Positions 16,047-22,982 of a stretch of 64,000 nt of DNA are shown piece by piece. The stretch covers positions 1 to 64,000 of the forward strand of contig JBAXWB010000026.1 of the NCBI GenBank assembly GCA_037128595.1. Reading direction: 5' to 3'. Every line of letters starts with the position of its first letter. The first letter of the stretch is position 1. The notes beneath the pieces are model-generated. The model did no database searches and was not told where the DNA came from. It was given only the letters and a program-made list of their open reading frames with translations. The stretch comes from a bacterium. GTDB taxonomy: Bacteria > Verrucomicrobiota > Kiritimatiellia > CAIKKV01 > CAITUY01. Made by a program: the position numbers and the translations under genes.

Positions 16047-17599
16047 TTGCCATTCTTCTTGCCACGCTTAGTGAGGCGCAACCGCTGCTCGATCGGCTTC
16101 ACGCCGAAAAGCGGCTCAGTGCGTCTGGAGACGAGCATCAGGAGCGCGATCTCCAGCATAACCTGTTGCGGTCCGCCACGGGGGGAGTGCCCCTCACGGC
16201 GGCTCTCCCGCAGACCTTTGAGACTTACAGTTTTGAAGCCAGAGGCCGTCGGCCGGGCGGGCTGGTGATTATCACCGGAATTGGGCCCCAACAGGCCGCC
16301 GCCGCAGCGGACTACGCCATTCAGGCCCGGGGTGCCCGTCACATTCTTAATGTCGGAATCTGTGGAGCCCTGACGCCTGCGGTTGAGCCCGGGCATATGT
16401 GTCACATCACCGAGATCATTCAGGGCGATGCCCTTCTGAAAAATCCAGCGCCCCCCTCCCTGCCACTCGCCACTGAGTCGCTCTGGAAATCCCTTCCGCC
16501 CGCCCGGCTGGCATCCGTCAGCGAACCGGTCTTCGGGGGAGAAGGCCGCACAATTCTGGCCGCCCATGCCGATATGGTCGATATGGAAGGGTACGACATT
16601 GTGCGGGTTTGCAAGCAACACGGCGTGCCCTTTCAGTTGCTGAAAGTCGTCAGCGACCGGGCGGATGACGCAGGCCACGAGGAGTTGCATCTCAACCTTA
16701 CACGCGTCTCCACCATTCTGGCGGAGGAAGTGATCGCCGGACTGGAGTATCATCTGGCCCATCCTGGCGGAAACCTGATGTCACGGCTGTTTAACTTTGT
16801 CAAAATCGAGCACACCATTTTCAGCATCCCGCTGATACTGGCCGGTGCCTGGCTCGGCGCGGGACGGCAATGGCCGGGGCTTCGGCCACTGCTGCTGGTC
16901 ATGCTGGCGGGAGTCGGCGCCAGGGCTTTAGGCATGGCAATGAACCGGATTCTGGACCGTCATATCGATCAGCTCAATCCCCGTACGGCAAGCCGTGAAC
17001 TGCCGAGCGGAAAACTTTCTTCCGGTCACGCCTGGACGGTCGCGGCGACCGGCCTGATCGTCTACCTTGCCGCCTGCGCGGCACTGGGCCCCTTATGCCT
17101 GAAACTGTCCCCGATCCCGGCCCTGGTGTTGATTACATACTCAATGCTGAAGCGCTTCAGCAACCTCTGTCACTACGGGATCGGCGTCTGTCTGGCGTTA
17201 GGGCCACTGGGGGCCTACGTGGCCGTCACCGGGTCCACGGCCATCGATGGGGCGACGCTCATGCTGGCCCTGTTTACCTTCTGCTGGATCAGCGGGTTTG
17301 ACATCATTTACGCCCTGCAGGACTTGAAGGCGGACCGGGAAACAGGCGTTCACAGTCTTCCCGCCGCGCTGGGCAGTACCGGCGCTCAATGGATGGCCGC
17401 GCTCACCCATCTGGTTGCGGCCGCCGCGGCCGTTCAACTCTGGGTATTGGTGGGGGCCGGCCTTGCCTCGGGGCTCGCGCTGGCTGTCACCGTCGGGACA
17501 TTGACTCTCGCCTACTATCCAAAATTACCGCTTCATGTTAGATTCTTCCCGGTATCCGCCATTGCCGGGATTGCCGGCGCGATGATCGCCATGTTGTAA
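16043..17599 (+). CDS. Fusion: futalosine hydrolase (MqnB) - UbiA-type prenyltransferase
   Basis: A 518-aa bifunctional protein. Residues 1-243 are a nucleoside phosphorylase-type hydrolase (IITGIGPQQAAAAADYAI, LNVGICGALTP, MVDMEGYDIVRVCKQHG, VVSDRADD with the catalytic Asp), matching MqnB. From residue 246 there is a UbiA membrane prenyltransferase with about eight hydrophobic segments. It has both Asp-rich motifs: NRILDRHID and DLKADRETG, which bind Mg and prenyl diphosphate. The reactions are purine-base removal from (amino)futalosine and attachment of the isoprenoid tail to dihydroxynaphthoate. An internal ATG at 16778 sits at the junction and could also start a free UbiA. Confidence 0.9.
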   Translation: MIAILLATLSEAQPLLDRLHAEKRLSASGDEHQERDLQHNLLRSATGGVPLTAALPQTFETYSFEARGRRPGGLVIITGIGPQQAAAAADYAIQARGARHILNVGICGALTPAVEPGHMCHITEIIQGDALLKNPAPPSLPLATESLWKSLPPARLASVSEPVFGGEGRTILAAHADMVDMEGYDIVRVCKQHGVPFQLLKVVSDRADDAGHEELHLNLTRVSTILAEEVIAGLEYHLAHPGGNLMSRLFNFVKIEHTIFSIPLILAGAWLGAGRQWPGLRPLLLVMLAGVGARALGMAMNRILDRHIDQLNPRTASRELPSGKLSSGHAWTVAATGLIVYLAACAALGPLCLKLSPIPALVLITYSMLKRFSNLCHYGIGVCLALGPLGAYVAVTGSTAIDGATLMLALFTFCWISGFDIIYALQDLKADRETGVHSLPAALGSTGAQWMAALTHLVAAAAAVQLWVLVGAGLASGLALAVTVGTLTLAYYPKLPLHVRFFPVSAIAGIAGAMIAML

Positions 17600-17641
17600 G
17601 AAGTGAGACGTAAGATGTGAAACGTCAAGCGCGGGATAACT

Positions 17642-18202
17642 ATGAACCTATTACTGGCTGTGAGTGGAGCGACGGGGTCTTATGCGGCGGAGCTTCTGAT
17701 CAAGAAGTCGCCGTGGCCGGTCGCATTAGTTGCCAGCGCTTGGGGCCGTAACGTTTATGAGCGCGAGTGCGGGGATTTCGCCAAACTGGCCGCCATGGCG
17801 GCCCGGGTCTTTGACGATGCCGATCTGGCGGCGCCCGGCTCATCGGGGTCGGTTCCTACCGCAGGGATGGTCATTCTCCCCTGCTCCACCAATACGCTGG
17901 CGAAGGTAGCGCACGGCATCGCCGATACCTTGATTTCCCGAGCCGCGCACTGTCACCTGAAGGAACAGCGCAAACTGGTGCTTTGTGTGCGCGAATCGCC
18001 CTGGACCCAGATCGATCTTCAGAATGCCGCCACGGTGTCAGGCGCCGGTGGCGTGATCATGCCCCTCTCCCCGCCATTTTATCAGCTGGCCGGCAAAGAT
18101 CCCCGGCAGGTCACCATGGCTGAGCTGCTCGAGCTTTATGTGGATCGCGTCCTGGCCGTGTTGGGGCACCCGGCCCCCTCGAATTGGGAGAGCATCTCGT
18201 GA
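17642..18202 (+). CDS. ubiX: UbiX-type flavin prenyltransferase
   Basis: Makes prenylated FMN, the cofactor of UbiD decarboxylases, from FMN and dimethylallyl phosphate. The 186-aa protein opens with LLLAVSGATGSYAAELL, and has ILPCSTNTLAKVAHGIADTL and the family's conserved LCVRESPWTQIDLQNAATV with the active-site Arg and Glu; PLSPPFY follows. Length is normal. The stop overlaps the UbiD start in a GTGA arrangement, matching the biochemical partnership. It probably serves only the adjacent UbiD. Confidence 0.95.
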   Translation: MNLLLAVSGATGSYAAELLIKKSPWPVALVASAWGRNVYERECGDFAKLAAMAARVFDDADLAAPGSSGSVPTAGMVILPCSTNTLAKVAHGIADTLISRAAHCHLKEQRKLVLCVRESPWTQIDLQNAATVSGAGGVIMPLSPPFYQLAGKDPRQVTMAELLELYVDRVLAVLGHPAPSNWESIS

Positions 18203-19983
18203 GCGCCCTTGATCTCCGCAGTTTCATCAACCAATTGGAGGCCAGTGGTCAACTCGCCCGGGTTACGACCGAGGTCGATCCTGATCAGGAAATTTCCATC
18301 ATCCAGCACCGGCTTCTCGCCGAACAGGGGCCGGCCGTTTTATTTGAGCGCGTCAAAGGCTCCCCTTACCGCCTGGTGTCCAACCTCTACGGAACACCGG
18401 AACGGGTGGAGCTGGCGTTTGGACGCCATCCCGGCGCGATTGGCGAAGATCTGGTACGACTTGCCGAGCGCTTCATGCCTCCCACCCTGTCAGCAGTGTG
18501 GACAGAACGCCGCAAGCTCTGGAAGGTGGCGCAGGCCCGTATGCGAACGGTACGGCGCGGCCCCATCCTGGAGCAATGCTACAGCCCGGCCCGACTGGAT
18601 CTATTGCCTTGTCTGACCTGCTGGCCGCTGGATGGCGGTCCTTTTTTCACCTTGCCACTGGTGCATACGGTTGACCCGCGCACCGGAGCCGGCAATCTCG
18701 GCATCTACCGCCTTCAGCGTTATGATGCCACCAGCACCGGCATGCATTGGCAAATCGAAAAAGGAGGCGGCTTCCATTTTCAAATGGCCGCTGACCGCGG
18801 GGAATCGCTGCCCATCAGCGTCATTCTGGGTGGTTCGCCGGCACTGACCATTGCCGCCATCACCCCGCTGCCCGAAGGCATCGATGAACGGTTGCTCGCG
18901 GCCTTGCTCATGGGCCACCCGCTCGATGTCATCAAGCGGGCCGGTACGGGGCACCGGATTCCGGCCAACGCCGAGTTCGTGCTTGAAGGCAGCGTGACGC
19001 CCGGGGATATGCGCCAGGAAGGTCCTTTTGGCGACCATCTGGGCCATTATTCCCACAGTGCCCCGTTTCCGGTATTCCGTGTGGATCGCATGCTGGCGCG
19101 CAAAGATGCCATCTATCCCGCCACCGTGGTGGGTAAGCCGCCTCAGGAAGATTACTACATTGGTGAGGCGCTCCAGGAAATGACTCTCCCACTCTTGAAG
19201 CTCATCCGCCCGGCCATTAGTGATCTGTGGGCCTATCCGGAAACCGGATTCCACCCCCTGGCGATTGCCGCTGTCAAGGAGCGGTATGGACAAGAAGCGC
19301 TCAAGCACGCCCTTGGCCTGATGGGCGAAGGTCAACTCTCCCTCACCAAAATCATGATGGTGGTTGATCACGACGTCAATGTCAGGGACTTCAGGCAGGT
19401 CAGCCACGCCCTGTGGCAAACGCTCGACGCCCACCAGGGGATCCATCTGCTGGCCCCCACCGCGCAAGATACTTTGGACTTTACCGGGCCGTCCATGAAC
19501 ACCGGCAGCAAATTGATCCTGTTGGGAACCCGGGGGAATCGCCCGCCCCTCCGGCTGCAGCCCCCACCGCCCCCGCCCGCTCCGGCTGCGGTTCACCCCC
19601 AAATTCTGGCGATGGTGGCCGTCGGCGAAGCCTTTCTGGTCGTTCAAGTCCCACCTGAAGCCGATAAGCCGGCGATTCGTGAGGCCCTGTCAACACACCC
19701 GGCCACCGGCCCCTATCTCTTCCATGTACTCGTTTCCCCCGATGTGCCCCTGAACGATTTGCGCATGATCCTGTGGGGTTGGTTTACACGATTCGATCCC
19801 CTGCTTGACCTCCATCCCGCGCGGCGTGAAATCGTCGGGAACCGGCTGGTGCTGCAGTTCCCCATCGCGATCGATGCGACCTGGAAACCCGGTTATCGCC
19901 AGCCAGTCGCCTTTGATCCGGATCACGAACGCCGGGTGAACGAGAACTGGGCCAGCTACAACTTGCCGGAGCGAACCCGATGA
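18199..19983 (+). CDS. ubiD: UbiD-family decarboxylase
   Basis: A 594-aa prFMN-dependent decarboxylase. RSFINQLEASGQLARV starts the protein. Signature stretches are RLQRYDATSTGMHWQIEKGG, the GSVTPGDMRQEGPFGDHLGH block with catalytic Glu, and VVDHDVNVRDFRQV. In the futalosine route it should remove the carboxylate from prenylated dihydroxy-6-naphthoate. The GTG at 18199 is chosen because GGGAGAG lies 6 nt upstream and GTGA coupling to UbiX is exact. A TTG at 18184 also keeps the frame open. Residues about 455-470 form a Pro-rich loop (PPPPPPAPA). The stop overlaps the next start by 4 nt. Confidence 0.95.
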   Translation: MSALDLRSFINQLEASGQLARVTTEVDPDQEISIIQHRLLAEQGPAVLFERVKGSPYRLVSNLYGTPERVELAFGRHPGAIGEDLVRLAERFMPPTLSAVWTERRKLWKVAQARMRTVRRGPILEQCYSPARLDLLPCLTCWPLDGGPFFTLPLVHTVDPRTGAGNLGIYRLQRYDATSTGMHWQIEKGGGFHFQMAADRGESLPISVILGGSPALTIAAITPLPEGIDERLLAALLMGHPLDVIKRAGTGHRIPANAEFVLEGSVTPGDMRQEGPFGDHLGHYSHSAPFPVFRVDRMLARKDAIYPATVVGKPPQEDYYIGEALQEMTLPLLKLIRPAISDLWAYPETGFHPLAIAAVKERYGQEALKHALGLMGEGQLSLTKIMMVVDHDVNVRDFRQVSHALWQTLDAHQGIHLLAPTAQDTLDFTGPSMNTGSKLILLGTRGNRPPLRLQPPPPPPAPAAVHPQILAMVAVGEAFLVVQVPPEADKPAIREALSTHPATGPYLFHVLVSPDVPLNDLRMILWGWFTRFDPLLDLHPARREIVGNRLVLQFPIAIDATWKPGYRQPVAFDPDHERRVNENWASYNLPERTR

Positions 19984-21440
19984 CCAGTCCGGCCCGTGAC
20001 GCACTCATCCCGCCAGAGGACAACCGCCGGATGTTCGACGGCATTGCCCGGCGTTATGATCTCCTGAATGCCTTGATGTCTTTGGGGCTGCACCGTATCT
20101 GGCGCCGGCGTGCCGTCAAAAGCCTTTGTGTGAAAGGCCCCCAAGAAGCTGTGCGTGACTTTCTGGATATCGGGTGCGGCACGGGTGATGTGGCCATTGC
20201 CGTGCTTCGCGAGTATCCGACCGCCCGTCTGACCGGCATTGACCTTTCCCGGCCCATGATTGAAATCGCCGAAAAGAAAACCCGCGCAGCCGGCCTGCAG
20301 AGCCGGGCAACCTATCAAACGGGAGATGCCACCGCGCTGGTGTTTGGCGACGCCGCCTTTCATGGCATTGTCAGCGCCTTCTGCCTGAGGAATATCGATG
20401 ACCGCTCAAAAGCCTTTCAGGAAATGCGGCGAGTTCTTCGCCCTGGCGGTACCGTGGTCATCCTGGAACTCACCAAGCCCGTAGCGGCCTTGCCGCGTCT
20501 GGTTCATCATTTTCATACCCAACAGGTCATCCCGTTTTTGGGGGCCCTTCTGTCCCAAGGCAGCGCGTACCGCTACCTAGCCGACTCGATCGAGCATTTC
20601 CCGCCGCCTGACGCGATTGTGTCCGAGATGACCAACGCCGGATTTGTCCAGGCCCGTCATGCCCCCCTGACCGGCGGCTTTGTGACCCTCTTCACTGCGC
20701 GGGCGCCGGGGCACTATGTCTTTGCTGCGCCGGAATACGCCAACTCGGTGCCGCTGGCACAATTCATTCCCACCGTCAGTCCGGGTTCCCGGGTGGTTCT
20801 CAATACCCCGTCGCAACTATTGACTCCGCTCCTGAGCGGCGAGATCGATGCCGCCTTAATCCCGGTCGCCGCCTTGTTTGCCAATCCGACCCTGAGCGCG
20901 CTTGAAGGGACTGGGATTTGTGCCGGCCAAAAAGTGCGCAGTGTAGTGCTGCGGTGTAACCGGCCGCTTGACCAGGTCCGAACCGTGTGCCTTGATCCGG
21001 CGTCTCGGACTTCGAACGCTCTGGCGCAGATCCTGCTGAAGCGCCATTGGAAGCGCGATATCCAGATTGTAGTGAATTCGAATGAAGCCGACGCGGCGGT
21101 GGTAATTGGCGACCGGGCCCTCTGCGAAAGTTCCGGCCCGGGCGGAGATTACGATCTGGCAACCGCCTGGAATCAAATGACAGGCCTGCCCTTCGTGTTT
21201 GCGGTCTGGGCCGTACGCCGTGATCATCCTGATCCGGCAGCTTTGACCGGAGTGATCCAAAGGGCCAGTCAAGCGGGAATAGCCGCCATCCCCGAGATCG
21301 CGAGGCAACAGGCGGTCAAACTGGGATTAAGCGAAGCCACCTGTCTTGAATATTTCACTGAGTGCATTTACTACGAGCTTGGCCCCCGGGAGCGACAGGC
21401 CATGGAGCTGTTCAGGAATATGCTGGCGGAGATATGCTAA
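19980..21440 (+). CDS. Fusion: UbiE/MenG methyltransferase - chorismate dehydratase (MqnA)
   Basis: A 486-aa bifunctional protein. Residues 1-240 are a UbiE/MenG SAM methyltransferase (FDGIARRYDLLNALMSLG, FLDIGCGTGDVAIAVL, GTVVILELTKP), the last step making menaquinone from demethylmenaquinone. Residues about 243-486 match MqnA, the first step, which dehydrates chorismate to 3-enolpyruvylbenzoate. Its motifs are ANSVPLAQFI, LNTPSQLLTPLLSGEIDAAL, ASRTSNALAQILL and GDRALCE. The fusion joins the first and last enzymes of one pathway, so channelling is unlikely and co-expression or dosage is the simpler reason. No start or stop interrupts the junction. Confidence 0.9.
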   Translation: MTSPARDALIPPEDNRRMFDGIARRYDLLNALMSLGLHRIWRRRAVKSLCVKGPQEAVRDFLDIGCGTGDVAIAVLREYPTARLTGIDLSRPMIEIAEKKTRAAGLQSRATYQTGDATALVFGDAAFHGIVSAFCLRNIDDRSKAFQEMRRVLRPGGTVVILELTKPVAALPRLVHHFHTQQVIPFLGALLSQGSAYRYLADSIEHFPPPDAIVSEMTNAGFVQARHAPLTGGFVTLFTARAPGHYVFAAPEYANSVPLAQFIPTVSPGSRVVLNTPSQLLTPLLSGEIDAALIPVAALFANPTLSALEGTGICAGQKVRSVVLRCNRPLDQVRTVCLDPASRTSNALAQILLKRHWKRDIQIVVNSNEADAAVVIGDRALCESSGPGGDYDLATAWNQMTGLPFVFAVWAVRRDHPDPAALTGVIQRASQAGIAAIPEIARQQAVKLGLSEATCLEYFTECIYYELGPRERQAMELFRNMLAEIC

Positions 21441-21460
21441 TTTAGTCTATATATAGCTAA

Positions 21461-22276
21461 ATGAGCAGCGAGAAAGAAAGTGATCCGGCAGGTCGGTCGG
21501 ATCCGACGGATAGAGAAAGCAAGAATCGCCGCCTGCGCCCCAGTGGTGGTTACCGCGAGTTGCGCAGTTTTCAGGTGGCCACACTCATCTACGATGCCAC
21601 GGCCTCTTTTTGCGACCGGTTTATTGACAAACGCTCACGAACGCATGACCAGATGGTGCAGGCCGCACGGAGCGGGCGGCAGAACATCGCGGAAGGCAGC
21701 CGTGCGGGCGCCACCAGTAGCAAGACGGAAACCCACCTGACCAACGTGGCGCGCAGCAGTTTGGACGAACTGCTGCTGGACTACGAAGATTACCTGCGGC
21801 AGAGAAAACTGCGACAGTGGCCAAAAGACGACCCTGCGGCCTTAGAAGTGCGCAGCCTTGGCAGAAAGTCAGATCGGCCGGATCTGACCGATCCGACGGA
21901 TGTGGGCGATAAATCCCGTTGGGCTCTCTATGCCCACTGGCTTGAACACAAGGAGCCTGCTATTGTGGCGAATACCCTGATCTGCCTGATCCACCAGGCC
22001 AACTATCTGATGGACCAGCAACTTATCGCCTTGGAGAAAGCCTTTATCAAAGGTGGAGGCTATAGCGAGCAACTGGCGGTCGCCCGGCTCGCGGAGCGGG
22101 AGCGGGCTCGAAAAAATCCGACAGATCGGTCGGATCCGTCAGATCTGATAAAACACTGCCCCCTTTGCAACAAACTAATGACCCTGCGAATGGCCCGTCA
22201 GGGAAAAAATGCCGGGGCCGAGTTCTGGGGATGCACCGGGTACCCCGGATGCAAAGGGATCCGGCCAACGGACTAA
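21461..22276 (+). CDS. Four-helix bundle (suffix) protein with C-terminal zinc finger
   Basis: A 271-aa soluble protein. The core (residues about 30-210) is a four-helix bundle of the 23S rRNA intervening-sequence-protein type; RSGRQNIAEGSRAGATSSKT followed by THLTNVARSSLDELL is diagnostic. The last 45 residues carry a topoisomerase-type C4 zinc finger (CPLCNKLM ... WGCTGYPGCKG). Three short Asp/Pro/Thr-rich inserts, all coded by a GTCGGATC-type DNA repeat, interrupt it. There is no clear ribosome site. Just before the ATG is an AT-rich palindrome (21442-21460, core CTATATATAG). The function is unknown; nothing ties it to quinone synthesis except position. Confidence 0.82.
   Translation: MSSEKESDPAGRSDPTDRESKNRRLRPSGGYRELRSFQVATLIYDATASFCDRFIDKRSRTHDQMVQAARSGRQNIAEGSRAGATSSKTETHLTNVARSSLDELLLDYEDYLRQRKLRQWPKDDPAALEVRSLGRKSDRPDLTDPTDVGDKSRWALYAHWLEHKEPAIVANTLICLIHQANYLMDQQLIALEKAFIKGGGYSEQLAVARLAERERARKNPTDRSDPSDLIKHCPLCNKLMTLRMARQGKNAGAEFWGCTGYPGCKGIRPTD
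21482..21512. repeat. GTCGGATC-type in-gene repeat, block 1
   Basis: The stretch carries GGTCGGTCGGATCCGACGGA, a 5-bp-step repeat of GATC/GTCGG units containing a palindrome. It codes the Asp-Pro-Thr-Asp motif near residue 15 of the four-helix protein. Confidence 0.7.
21868..21902. repeat. GTCGGATC-type in-gene repeat, block 2
   Basis: GATCGGCCGGATCTGACCGA followed by TCCGACGGAT repeats the units of block 1. It codes Asp-Arg-Pro-Asp-Leu-Thr-Asp in a loop between helices, keeping the frame. Confidence 0.7.
22115..22148. repeat. GTCGGATC-type in-gene repeat, block 3
   Basis: TCCGACAGATCGGTCGGATC with CGTCAGATC following is the third block. It codes Pro-Thr-Asp-Arg-Ser-Asp-Pro-Ser-Asp just before the zinc finger. 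Confidence 0.7.
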
Positions 22277-22358
22277 AAGGTTGTAGGGGGATGGCTCAAT
22301 CCGGCTTGTCAGCGCATCAGTTCATGAGTACGATGAGATGCAGGATAAGGAGCGAACT

Positions 22359-22982
22359 ATGAACCCGTTTTTAAAACAAATCATGGCAGCGGTGATCGTG
22401 CTGCTGGGAGCGGTGGGCGCGATGGCAACTGAAGAAGCAAAATACACTTTAGTGGAAAAGTCCGGCGCGTTCGAAATCCGCGACTATGAGCGCCATCTTC
22501 TGGTCGAAACCATTGTGGATAGTTCCCTGGAAGACGCCGGGAATCTGGCTTTCAGGAAGCTGTTCCGCTACATCTCTGGAAATAATGTATCCAATAACAG
22601 CATTGCGATGACCGCCCCGGTCGCCCAGGAGGCCCGTGGCGGGAAAATTGCCATGACGGCGCCTGTGGGGCAGCAGGCGGCCCAAGGCGGTTGGGCCGTC
22701 AGCTTCATGATGCCGGCGAACTATACCTTGCAAACACTGCCCCTGCCGACCGACCCGACGCTGAGCGTACGGGAGGTTCCTGCCCGTCGCATGGCGGTCA
22801 TCCGTTATAGCGGAACCTGGAGCCAGGAACGGTATCTGGAAAATAAGGAACAGTTGGACTCCTGGATCCTGAAAAAAGGGTTTACCGCCACAGGCGAACC
22901 TGTCTGGGCCCGCTACAATCCGCCGTTCACACTCTGGTTTCTCCGGAGGAATGAAGTTTTAATCCCTATCGCAATGAAATGA
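22359..22982 (+). CDS. Exported SOUL-family heme-binding protein
   Basis: A 207-aa protein with an N-terminal signal sequence (hydrophobic residues about 7-23, cleavage near AMATEE). A SOUL/HBP domain follows: YTLVEKSGAFEIRDYERHLL, AFRKLFRYISGNN, the repeated SIAMTAPV and KIAMTAPVGQ, then MPANYTLQTLPLP and RRMAVIRYSGTW. SOUL proteins bind heme or other tetrapyrroles; bacterial roles are poorly known. The start at 22359 has AAGGAG 6-7 nt upstream; an ATG at 22338 is less suitable. Its stop overlaps the MqnE-MqnC start (ATGA), so translation is coupled to menaquinone synthesis. A periplasmic redox or heme role is only inferred. Confidence 0.9.
   Translation: MNPFLKQIMAAVIVLLGAVGAMATEEAKYTLVEKSGAFEIRDYERHLLVETIVDSSLEDAGNLAFRKLFRYISGNNVSNNSIAMTAPVAQEARGGKIAMTAPVGQQAAQGGWAVSFMMPANYTLQTLPLPTDPTLSVREVPARRMAVIRYSGTWSQERYLENKEQLDSWILKKGFTATGEPVWARYNPPFTLWFLRRNEVLIPIAMK

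Noticed and set aside
15869-16762. 297-aa minus-strand ORF opposite mqnD and the MqnB-UbiA gene
   Set aside because: It covers two certain genes, crosses their junction and shows no family motif.
18601-19647. 348-aa minus-strand ORF opposite ubiD
   Set aside because: Shadow of a real coding region; no domain pattern.
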